DNA of 64,000 nucleotides from contig OZ024897.1 of assembly GCA_964017195.1 (NCBI GenBank), positions 10,201,451 to 10,265,450 of the forward strand. The letters are read 5' to 3'. A program made the position numbers and the translations under genes. Below the pieces are notes generated by a model. The model saw nothing but the letters and a program-made list of their open reading frames with translations, was not told the DNA's origin and searched no databases. Every line of letters begins with the position of its first letter. Position 1 is the first letter of the stretch. Below are positions 23,361 through 32,739 of this stretch, one piece after another. Origin of the DNA: Siderastrea radians (Eukaryota; Cnidaria; Anthozoa; Scleractinia; Rhizangiidae).

Positions 23361-24844
23361 GGCAGTTTTGGGTGGTTATTAGTGTGGTTAAAAAGAGGCA
23401 GTTTTGGGTGGTTATTAGTGTGGTTAAAAAGGAGCAGTTTTGGTTGGTTATTAGGGTAGTTAAAAAGAGGCAGTTTTGGGTGGTTATTAGTGTCGTTAAA
23501 AAGATTCAGTTTTGGGTGGTTATTAGTGTGGTTAAAAAGGAGCAGTTTTGGGTGGTTATTAGGGTTGTTAAAAAGAGGCAGTTTTGGGTGGTTATTAGTG
23601 TGGTTAAAAAGAGGCAATTTTGGGTAGTCCTTACTGTGGTTAAAAAGTGGCAGTTTTGGGTGGTTATTAGGGTGGTTAAAAAGAGGCAGTTTTGGGTGGT
23701 TATTAGGGTGGTTAAAAGGAGGCAGTTTTGGGTGGTTATTAGCGTGGTTTAAAAGAGGCAGTTTTGGGTGGTTATTAGTGTGGTTAAAAAGAGGCAGTTT
23801 TGGGTGGTTATTAGTGTGGTTAAAAAGAGAGAATTTTCGGTGGATATTAGTGTGGTTAAAAAGGGGCAGTTTTAGGTGGTTATTAGTGTGGTTAAAGAGA
23901 GGCAGTTTTGGGTGGTTATTAGTGTGGTTAAAAACATTCAGTTTTGGGTGGTTATTAGTGTGGTTAAAAAGAGGCCGTTATTGGTGGTTATGAGTGTGGC
24001 TAAAAAGAGGCAATTTTGGGTAGTTATTAGTCTGGTTAAAAAGAGGCAGTTTTGGTGGTTATCATGGTGGTTAAAAAGAGGCAGTTTTGGGTGGTTATTA
24101 GTGTGGTTAAAAAGGAGCAGTTTTGGGTGGTTGTTAGGGTGGTTAAAAAGAGGCAGTTTTGGGTGGTTATTAGTGTGGTTAAAAAGGGGGTGTTTTGCGT
24201 TGTTATTAGGGTAGTTAAAAAGAGGCACTTTTGGGTGGTTATTAGGGTTGTTTCGGGTGGTTCTTAGTGTGGTTAAAAAGAGGTAGTTTTGGGTGGTTCT
24301 TAGTGTGGTTAAAAAGAGGCAGTTTTGGGTGGTTCTTAGTGTGGTTAAAAAGAGGCCGTTTTGCTTGTTCTCAGGGTGGTTAACAAAGGCAGTTTTGGGT
24401 GGTTATTAGTGGGGTTAAAAAGGGGCAGTTTTATGTGGTTATTAGTGTGGTTAAAAGAAGGCAGTTTTGGGTGGTTATTAGTGTGGTTAAAAGGAGGCAT
24501 TTTCGGGTGGTGATTAGTGTGGTTAAAAAGGGGCAGTTTTAGGTGGTAATTAGTGTGGATAAAAAGAGGCAGTTTTGGGTGGTTAATAGTGTGTTAAAAA
24601 GATTCAGTTTTGGGCGGTTATTAGTCTGGTTAAAACGAGGCAGTTTCGGGTGGTTCTTAGTGTGGTTAAAAAGAGGCAGTTTTGGGTGGTTCTTAGTGTG
24701 GTTAAAAGGAGGCAGTTTTCCGTTGTCCTAAGGGTGGTTAAAAAGGGGCAGTTTTGGGTGGTTAGTAGTGTGGTTAAAAAGAGGCAGTTTTGGGTGGTTA
24801 CTAGTATGGTTGAAAAGGGGTAGTTTTAGGTGGTTATTAGTCTG

Positions 24845-25290
24845 GTTAAAAAGAGGCAGTTTTGGGTGGTTATTAGTGTGATTAAAAAGAGGCAGTTTCG
24901 GGTGGTTATTAGTGTGATTAAAAAGAGGCAGTTTCGGGTGGTTATTAGTGTGATTAAAAAGAGGCAGTTTTGGGTGGTTATTAGTGTGATTAAAAAGAGG
25001 CAGTTTCGGGTGGTTATTAGTGTGATTAAAAAGAGGCAGTTTTGGGTGGTTATTAGTGTGATTAAAAAGAGGCAGTTTTGGGTGGTTATTAGGGTGATTA
25101 AAAAGAGGCAGTTTTGGGTGGTTATTAGTGTGATTAAAAAGAGGCAGTTTCGGGTGGTTATTAGTGTGATTAAAAAGAGGCAGTTTTAGGTGGTTATTAG
25201 TCTGGTTAAAAAGAGTTAGTTTTGGGTGGTTATTAGTGTGATTAAAAAGAGGCAGTTTCGAGTGGTTATTAGTGTGATTAAAAAGAGGCA
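24845..25290 (+). repeat. Homogenised run of GTGATTAAAAAG units
   Basis: About a dozen consecutive units carry GTGATTAAAAAG instead of GTGGTTAAAAAG, alternating TTTTGGG and TTTCGGG at the second variable position. A shorter run of the same variant lies at about 12765-12850. This looks like recent single-unit or two-unit expansion. Confidence 0.75.
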
Positions 25291-25456
25291 GTTTTGGGTG
25301 GATATTAGTGTGGTTAAAAAGAGGCAGTTTTCGGTGGATATTAGTGTGGTTAAAAAGGGGCAGTTTTAGGTGGTTATTAGTGTGGTTAAAAACAGGCAGT
25401 TTTCGGTGGATATTAGTGTGGTTAAAAAGGGGCAGTTTTAGGTGGTTATTAGGCTT

Positions 25457-26383
25457 GTTTCGGGTGGTTCTTAGTGTGGTTAAAAAGAGGCAGTTTTGGT
25501 GGTTGTCATGGTGGTTAAAAAGAGGCAGTTTTAGGTGGTTATTAGTGTGGTTAAAAAGAGGCAGTTTTGGGTGGTTATTAGTGTGGTTAAACAGGAGCAG
25601 TTTTGGGTGGTTGTTAGGGTGGTTAAAAAGGAGCAGTTTTGGGTGGTTATTAGGGTGGTTAAAAAGAGGCAGTTTTGGGTGGTTATTAGTGTTGTTAAAA
25701 AGGGGCTGTTTTGCGTTGTTATTAGGGTAGTTAAAAAGAGGCACTTTTGGGTGGTTATTAGGCTTGTTTCGGGTGGTTCTTAGTGTGGTTAAAAAGAGGC
25801 AGTTTTGGTGGTTGTCATGGTGGTTAAAAAGAGGCAGTTTCAGGTGGTTATTAGTGTGGTTAAAAAGAGGCAGTTTTGGGTGGTTATTAGTGTGGTTAAA
25901 AAGGAGCAGTTTTGTGTGGTTGTTAGGGTGGTTAAAAAGGAGCAGTTTTGGGTGGTTATTAGGGTGGTTAAAAAGAGGCAGTTTTGGGTGGTTATTAGTG
26001 TGGTTAAAAAGGGGCTGTTTTGCGTTGTTATTAGGGTAGTTAAAAAGAGGCACTTTTGGGTGGTTAATAGGGTTGTTTCGGGTGGTTCTTAGTGTGGTTA
26101 AAAAGAGGCAGTTTTGGTGGTTGTCATGGTGGTTAAAAAGAGGCAGTTTTAGGTGGTTATTAGTGTGGTTAAAAAGAGGCAGTTTTGGGTGGTTATTAGT
26201 GTGGTTAAAAAGGAGCAGTTTTGGGTGGTTGTTAGGGTGGTTAAAAAGGAGCAGTTTTGGGTGGTTATTAGGGTGGTTAAAAAGAGGCAGTTTTGGGTGG
26301 TTATTACTGTGGTTAAAAAGGGGCTGTTTTGCGTGGTTATTAGGGTAGTTAAAAAGGGGCACTTTTGGGTGGTAATTAGGGTG
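25457..26383 (+). repeat. Higher-order repeat, 309 bp, three copies
   Basis: Copies start at the junction string GTTTCGGGTGGTTCTTAG at 25457, 25766 and 26075. Each contains GGTGGTTGTCATGG, two GGAGCAG units and GGGGCTGTTTTGCG. The 309 bp equal eight units plus 21 bp. The 21-bp remainder sits at the TTGTTTCGGG junction, where the satellite phase jumps. The third copy changes after about 26360. Confidence 0.9.
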
Positions 26384-28164
26384 GTTAAAAAGGGGCAGTT
26401 TTGCGTGGTTATTAGTGGGGTTAAAACGGGGCAGTTTTAGGTGGTTATCAGTGTGGTCAAAAAGAGGCAGTTTTGGGTGGTTAACAGGGTGGTTAAAAAG
26501 ATTCAGTTTTGGGTGGTTATTAGTGTGGTTAAAAAGAGGCCGTTATGGGTGGTTATGAGTGTGGTTAAAAAGGAGCAGTTTTGGGTTGTTATTAGTCTGG
26601 TTAAAAAGAGGCAGTTTTGGTTTTTATCAGGGTGGTTAAAAAGAGGAAGTTTTGGGTGGTTATTAGTTTGGTTAAAAAAGAGCAGTTTTGGGTGGTTGTT
26701 AGTGTGGTTAAAAAGATTCAGTTTTGGGTGGTTATTAGTGTGGTTAAAAAGGAGCAGTTTTGGGTGGTTATTAGTCTGGTTAAAAAGAGGCCGTTTTTGC
26801 GGTTATCAGGGTGGTTAAAAAGAGGCAGTTTTGGGTGGTTATTAGTGTGGTTAAAAAGGAGCAGTTTTGGGTGGTTATTAGTGTGGTTAAAAAGATTCAG
26901 TTTTGGGTGGTTATTAGTGTGGTTAAAAAGATTCAGTTTTGGGTGGTTATTAGTGTGGTTAAAAAGGAGCAGTTTTGGGTGGTTATTAGTGTCGTTAAAA
27001 AGATTCAGTTTTGGGTGGTTATTAGTGTGGTTAAAAAGAGGCCGTTATGGGTGGTTATGAGTGTGATTAAAAAGAGGCAATTTTGGGTAGTTCTTAGTGT
27101 GGTTAAAAAGGGGTAGTTTTGGGTGGTTAATAGGGTGATTAAAAAGAGGCAGTTTTGGGTGGTTATTAGGGTGGTTAAAAGGAGGCAGTTTTGGATGGTT
27201 ATTAGCGTGGTTTAAAAGAGGCAGTTTTGGGTGGTTATTAGGGTGGTTAAAAAGAGGCAGTTTTGGGTGGTTATTAGTGTGGTTAAAAAGAGGCAGTTTT
27301 GGGTGGTTATTAGTGTGGTTAAAAAGGGGCAGTTTTAGGTGGTTGTTAGTGTGGTTAAAAACATTCAGTTTTGGGTGGTTATTAGTGTGGTTAAAAAGAG
27401 GCCGTTATGGGTGGTTATTAGTATGGTTAAAAAGGAGCAGTTTTGGGTAGTTATTAGTCTGGTTAAAAAGAGGCAGTTTTGGCGATTATCAGGGTAGTTA
27501 AAAAGAGGCAGTTTTGGGTGGTTATTAGTGTGGTTAAAAAGGAGCAGTTTTGGGTGGTTATTAGGGTGGTTAAAAAGAGGCAGTTTTGGGTGGTTATTAG
27601 TGTCGTTAAAAAGATTCAGCTCTGGGTGGTTATTAGTGTGGTTAAAAAGGAGCAGTTTTGGGTGGTTATTAGGGTGGTTAAAAAGAGGCAGTTTTGGGTG
27701 GTTATTAGTGTCGTTAAAAAGATTCAGTTTTGGGTGGTTATTAGTGTGGTTAAAAAGAGGCAATTTTGGGTAGTCCTTAGTTTGGTTAAAAAGAGGCAGT
27801 TTTGGGTGGTTATTAGGGTGGTTAAAAGGAGGCAGTTTTGGATGGTTATTAGCGTGGTTTAAAAGAGGCAGTTTTGGGTGGTTATTAGGGTGGTTAAAAA
27901 GAGGCAGTTTTGGGTGGTTATTAGTGTGGTTAAAAAGAGGCAGTTTTCGGTGGATATTAGTGTGGTTAAAAAGGGGCAGTTTTAGGTGGTTATTAGTGTG
28001 GTTAAAAAGAGGCAGTTTTCGGTGGATATTAGTGTGGTTAAAAAGGGGCAGTTTTAGGTGGTTATTAGTGTGGTTAAAGAGAAGCAGTTTTGGGTGGTTA
28101 TTAGTGTGGTTAAAAACATTCAGTTTTTGGTGGTTATTAGTGTGGTTAAAAAGAGGCCGTTATT

Positions 28165-28786
28165 CTCAGGTGGATTAAGGAATGGCTCCTCATGAAATAT
28201 CACCTTTTTTCGACATTTTTGTAGAAGAGTTGCTATTCAACACAAAATGGCTTATAATTGTGTAATAAGAGACAAATCAACTTTTTGGATAAATTAGCGT
28301 GTTTGCCGCGGTCACATGATCGGCCACGCCCTAATTTATGCAAAATTTGCAACAGTTCGATTACAACATGATAATCAACGTTATAACTACCTATCTTTCT
28401 TCCAAAATCTCCGCATTGTGAAAAGGTAGTTTAAATTAAACGGGGTTTCCTGAAAAAGTTAATTGTTACGTAACTATTTACTGTTTTTCTCTAGTCCCAG
28501 TCCCTCTCCAAAATTAATACGTCATAGTTTAAAGAAAGTACCTGAATTCTCAAAACCCCAATTAGTTCCCTAAACCTTTTGCCTCAAGTCATTGATACAA
28601 GGCAAACTTAATGGGGATTCGTTGTCTTAAACTATTGTAAATTTCAATCAAAATAAATTTTAAAAATTGGGCGTGGTATGTCACGTGACGTAAAAACAAA
28701 GTTCACGAAGACAAAAATTAAATACTTCAAGGAAATGCTCGACTCTGCCAAACTTTCTAGTCAGTACCTTGAAAGTATTCTAAACT
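28165..28786. other. Unique 622-bp non-satellite insert
   Basis: Ordinary-complexity, AT-rich DNA replaces satellite between GAGGCCGTTATT and GGGGCAATTTTGGG. It occurs once in the window. I find no convincing open frame, tRNA or terminal inverted repeat. An imperfect inverted repeat lies inside: GTCACATGA with CCACGCCC at 28310-28337, against 28663-28690, with 20 of 28 positions matching in reverse complement. The right arm includes the palindrome GTCACGTGAC. Paralogous satellite without the insert is present at 23965-24060 and near 12000. It has about 20-26 bp that are missing here, so the insertion deleted part of its target. The left edge is uncertain because CTCAGGTGG resembles satellite. 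Confidence 0.7.
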
Positions 28787-31700
28787 AGGGGCAATTTTGG
28801 GTAGTTATTAGTCTGGTTGAAAAGAGGCAGTTTTGGTGGTTGTCATGGTGGTTAAAAAGAGGCAGTTTTGGGTGGTTATTAGTGTGGATAAAAAGGAGCA
28901 GTTTTGGGTGGTTGTTAGGGTGGTTAAAAAGGAGCAGTTTTGGGTGGTTATTAGGGTGGTTAAAAAGAGGCAGTTTTGGGTGGTTATTAGTGTGGTTAAA
29001 AAGGGGCTGTTTTGCGTTGTTATTAGGGTAGTTAAAAAGAGGCACTTTTGGGTGGTTATTAGGGTTGTTTCGGGTGGTTCTTAGTGTGGTTAAAAAGAGG
29101 CAGTTTTGGTGGTTGTCATGGTGGTTAAAAAGAGGCAGTTTTGGGTGGTTATTAGTGTGGTTAAAAAGGAGCAGTTTTGGGTGGTTGTTAGGGTGGTTAA
29201 AAAGGAGCAGTTTTGGGTGGTTATTAGGGTGGTTAAAAAGAGGCAGTTTTGGGTGGTTATTAGTGTGGTTAAAAAGGGGCTGTTTTGCGTTGTTATTAGG
29301 GTAGTTAAAAAGAAGCACTTTTGGGTGGTTATTAGGGTTGTTTCGGGTGGTTATTAGTGTGGTTAAAAAGAGGCAGTTTTGGTGGTTGTCATGGTGGTTA
29401 AAAAGAGGCAGTTTTAGGTGGTTATTAGTGTGGTTAAAAAGAGGCAGTTTTGGGTGGTTATTAGTGTGGTTAAAAAGGAGCAGTTTTGGGTGGTTGTTAG
29501 GGTGGTTAAAAAGGAGCAGTTTTGGGTGGTTATTAGGGTGGTTAAAAAGAGGCAGTTTTGGGTGGTTATTAGTGTGGTTAAAAAGGGGCTGTTTTGCGTT
29601 GTTATTAGGGTAGTTAAAAAGAGGCACTTTTGGCTGGTTATTAGGCTTGTTTCGGGTGGTTCTTAGTGTGGTTAAAAAGAGGCAGTTTTGGTGGTTGTCA
29701 TGGTGGTTAAAAAGAGGCAGTTTTAGGTGGTTATTAGTGTGGTTAAAAAGAGGCAGTTGTGGGTGGTTATTAGTGTGGTTAAAAAGGAGCAGTTTTGGGT
29801 GGTTGTTAGGGTGGTTAAAAAGGAGCAGTTTTGGGTGGTTATTAGGGTGGTTAAAAAGTGGCAGTTTTGGGTGGTTATTAGTGTGGTTAAAAAGGGGCTG
29901 TTTTGCGTTGTTATTAGGGTAGTTAAAAAGAGGCACTTTTGGGTGGTTATTAGGCTTGTTTCGGGTGGTTCATAGTGTGGTTAAAAAGAGGCAGTTTTGG
30001 TGGTTGTCATGGTGGCTAAAAAGAGGCAGTTTTAGGTGGTTATTAGTGTGGTTAAAAAGAGGAAGTTTTGGGTGGTTATTAGTGTGGTTAAAAAGGAGCA
30101 GTTTTGGGTGGTTGTTAGGGTGGTTAAAAAGGAGCAGTTTTGGGTGGTTATTAGGGTGGTTAAAAAGAGGCAGTTTTGGGTGGTTATTAGTGTGGTTAAA
30201 AAGGGGCTGTTTTGCGTTGTTATTAGGGTAGTTAAAAAGAGGCACTTTTGGGTGGTTATTAGGGTTGTTTCGGGTGGTTCTTAGTGTGGTTAAAAAGAGG
30301 CAGTTTTGGGTGGTTCTTAGTGTGGTTAAAAAGAGGCAGTTTTGGGTGGTTGTTAGTGTGGTTAAAAAGAGGCAGGTTTGGGTGGTTATTAGTATGGTTA
30401 AAAAGCGGCAGTTTTAGGTGGTTATTAGTGTCGTTAAAAAGAGGCCGTTTTGCTTGTTCTCAGGGTGGTTAACAAAGGCAGTTTTGGGTGGTTCTTAGTG
30501 TGGTTAAAAAGAGGCAGTTTTGGGTGGTTATTAGTGTAGTTAAAAAGGGGCAGTTTTGGGTGGATATTAGGGCGGTTAAAAAAGGGCAGTTTTGGGTCTT
30601 TATTTGTGTGGTTAAAAAGTGGCAGATTTGGGTGGTTAACAGGGTGGTTAAAAAGAGGCAGTTTCGGGTGAATATCAGGGTGGTTAAAAAGAGGCAGTTT
30701 TGGCTGAATATTAGTGTGGTTAAAAAGGGGCAGTTTTGGGTGGTTCTTAGTGTGGTTAAAAAGAGGCAGTTTTGGGTGGTTCTTGGTGTGGTTAAAAAGA
30801 GGCAGTTTTCGGTGGTCATCAGGGTGGTTAAAAAGGGGCAGTTTTCGGTGGTTATTGTTGTGGTTAAGAAGAGGCACGTTTGGGTGGTTATTAGTATGGT
30901 TAAAAAGGGGGAGTTTTAGGTAGTTATTAGTGTGGTTAAAAAGAGGCAGTTTTGAGTGGTTATTAGTGTGGTTAAAAAGAGACAGTTTCAGGTGGTTAAC
31001 AGGATGGTTAAAAAGACGCAGTTTTCTGTAGTTATTAGTGTGGTTAAAAAGAGGCAGTTTTGGTTGTTCTCAGGGTCGTTAAAAAAGGCAGTTTTGGGTG
31101 GTTATTTGTGTGGTTAAAAAGAGGCAGTTTTGGGTGGTAATTAGTGTGGTTTAAAAGAGGCAGTTTTGGGTGGTTATTAGTGTGGTTAAAGAGAGGCAGT
31201 TTTGGGTGGTTATTAGTGTGGTTAAAAAGAGGCAGTTTTGGGTGGTAATTAGTGTGGTTAAAAAGAGGCAGTTTTGGGTGGTTATTAGTGTGGTTAAAGA
31301 GAGGCAGTTTTGGGTGGTTATTAGTGTGGTTAAAAAGGGGTAATTTTGGGTAGTTATTAGTGTGGTTAAACAGAGACAGTTTTGGTGGTTATCATGGTGG
31401 TTAAAAAGAGGCAGTTTTGGGTAGTTATTAGTGTGGTTAAAAAGGAGCAGTATTGGGTGGTTATTACGGTAGTTAAAAAGAGGCAGTTTTGGGTGGTTAT
31501 TAGTGTGGTTAAAAAGGCAGTTTTTGGTTGTCATTAGGGTTGCTAAAAAGGGGCAATTTTTGGCGGTTATCAGTGTGGTTAAAAAAGGGCAGTTTTGGGT
31601 GGTTATTAGGGTGGTTAAAAATAGGCATTTTTGGGTAATTATTAGGGTGGTTAAAAGGAGGCAGTTTTGGGCGGTTATTAGTGTTGTTAAAAAAGGGCAG

Positions 31701-31957
31701 TTTTGGGTGGTTATTAGTGTAGTTAAAAAGATGTAGTTTTGGGTGGTTATTAGTGTGGTTAAAAAGAGGCTGGTTTGGGTGGTTAACAGGGTGGTTAAAG
31801 AGATTCAGTTTTGGGTGGTTATTAGGGTGGTTAAAAAGAGGGAGTTTTCGGTGGTGATTAGTGTGGTTAAAAAGGGGCAGTTTTGGGTGGTTATTAGTGT
31901 GGTTAAGAAGAGGCCATTTTGTGTGGTTATTAGTTTGGTTAAAAAGAGGGAGTTTTG
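28787..31957 (+). repeat. 36-bp minisatellite array, block 3
   Basis: The satellite resumes with GGGGCAATTTTGGG. The first half is a 273/309-bp ladder and the second half (about 30480-31957) is a diverged copy of about 18850-20435 that leads into composite copy 2. No gene is seen. Confidence 0.96.
29067..30266 (+). repeat. Higher-order ladder, 273 + 3 x 309 bp
   Basis: Junction strings GTTTCGGGTGG begin at 29067, 29340, 29649, 29958 and 30267, giving spacings of 273, 309, 309 and 309 bp. The 273-bp member lacks exactly one 36-bp unit. The family is the same as at 25457-26383, and a partial copy lies at 28787-29066. Confidence 0.92.
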
Positions 31958-31962
31958 TATAT

Positions 31963-32083
31963 GTAATCGCATGAGGCCGAATAGAATTAAGGATAAATTT
32001 TCACGCGTATTTTCAAAGTTCTCACATCTTTGAAATACAAGTAAAAATTTATCCTTTATTTTACGAGGACTCAATGCGATTAC
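31963..32083. mobile_element. 121-bp foldback hairpin, copy 2
   Basis: Ends GTAATCGCAT and ATGCGATTAC as in copy 1, and the same internal pairing except for one loop-side substitution. Confidence 0.6.
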
Positions 32084-32087
32084 TTGT

Positions 32088-32739
32088 TTATAACATAGAG
32101 GGCAAAATTTTCGGAAAACTTTCCATGCACGTTGAAACACAATCAGCCGGTCCTCAAGAATACTGAAAAGTACCCGCTCGTAAACAATTCACCACACAAG
32201 CAGTTTAACTGTTGCTCAGTACACAGAACAAGAAAGACTGACCATTATGTAAATCTTAAGACATAAATACAATTCTAGTTCATTGACAAAACACACTTAA
32301 AACTCAAACCAAGTAAACTTTTTTTACCTGAGTTGCGAAGCTTCCTCTCGCTGGAAAAATTATCGACCACGTCGTTCCAAAGTTTTCAGTAGTTTTAAAA
32401 CAAATGACCATTTGCTGTTTCCCGCAACACATATAGTTCACCTCTGGAATTTCTCTTCAAGCTAACAGCCGATTTTCATAAAATGTTTACCAAACAACCC
32501 GGTTAAAAGTCAAACTTTGAAGCGATCCTTGTGTTGAACAACTCAAAATCCGTTATTCGTTTCAAGACGCCTACAAATGCAAATGGCGCGCTCTCGCGCT
32601 CAGCCAATCAAATGCCCTTAATTTTGGCGCCTGGCCAATCAGGAATTAGTAATTTTGCCCTCGTCCGAAAGAAAATTAAGCAAAAATACCCTCTGTCTCC
32701 ACCAATCAGCATTCAGTAATGTCGCCCTCTATGTTATAA
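32088..32739. mobile_element. 652-bp element with terminal inverted repeats, copy 2
   Basis: TTATAACATAGAGGGC at 32088-32103 and its exact reverse complement at 32724-32739 give a perfect 16-bp inverted repeat. The minus-strand candidate exon (32328-32432) and its splice-donor-like end are unchanged from copy 1. Confidence 0.5.

Larger units (their letters stand above)
21218..28164 (+). repeat. 36-bp minisatellite array, block 2
   Basis: The array resumes as GGTGGTTATTAG directly after the composite. This block is rich in GATTCAG and GGAGCAG variants and in the cassette TTTTTGCGGTTATCAGG. It contains a 1399-bp-spaced repeat (21612 and 23011) and the first 309-bp ladder. The longest open frame here, minus strand 24728-26362, is TNNHPKLPLFNH repeats and ends at indels. 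No gene is seen. Confidence 0.96.
31958..32739. mobile_element. Non-satellite composite insert, copy 2 of 3
   Basis: Same structure and length as at 20436. It starts 11,522 bp after copy 1. Differences from copy 1 include TTCTCACATC for TTTTCACATC, GAAGCGATCC for GAAGTGATCC, AAAATACCCT for AAAATGCCCT and TCTCCACC for TCTCAACC. Promoter-like motifs are retained: CCAATCA at 32604-32610, 32635-32641 and 32702-32708, octamer at 32577-32584, E2F-like site at 32622-32631. Confidence 0.85.

Noticed and set aside
24728..26362. 544-residue open frame on the minus strand made of TNNHPKLPLFNH repeats
   Set aside because: It is the conceptual translation of the satellite. It begins and ends at indels, has no non-repeat domain, and equally long frames exist in overlapping frames on both strands.
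28345..28365. tRNA or SINE B box at CAGTTCGATTAC in the unique insert
   Set aside because: The match to GGTTCGAANCC is partial, there is no A box at the right distance, and no cloverleaf can be drawn.
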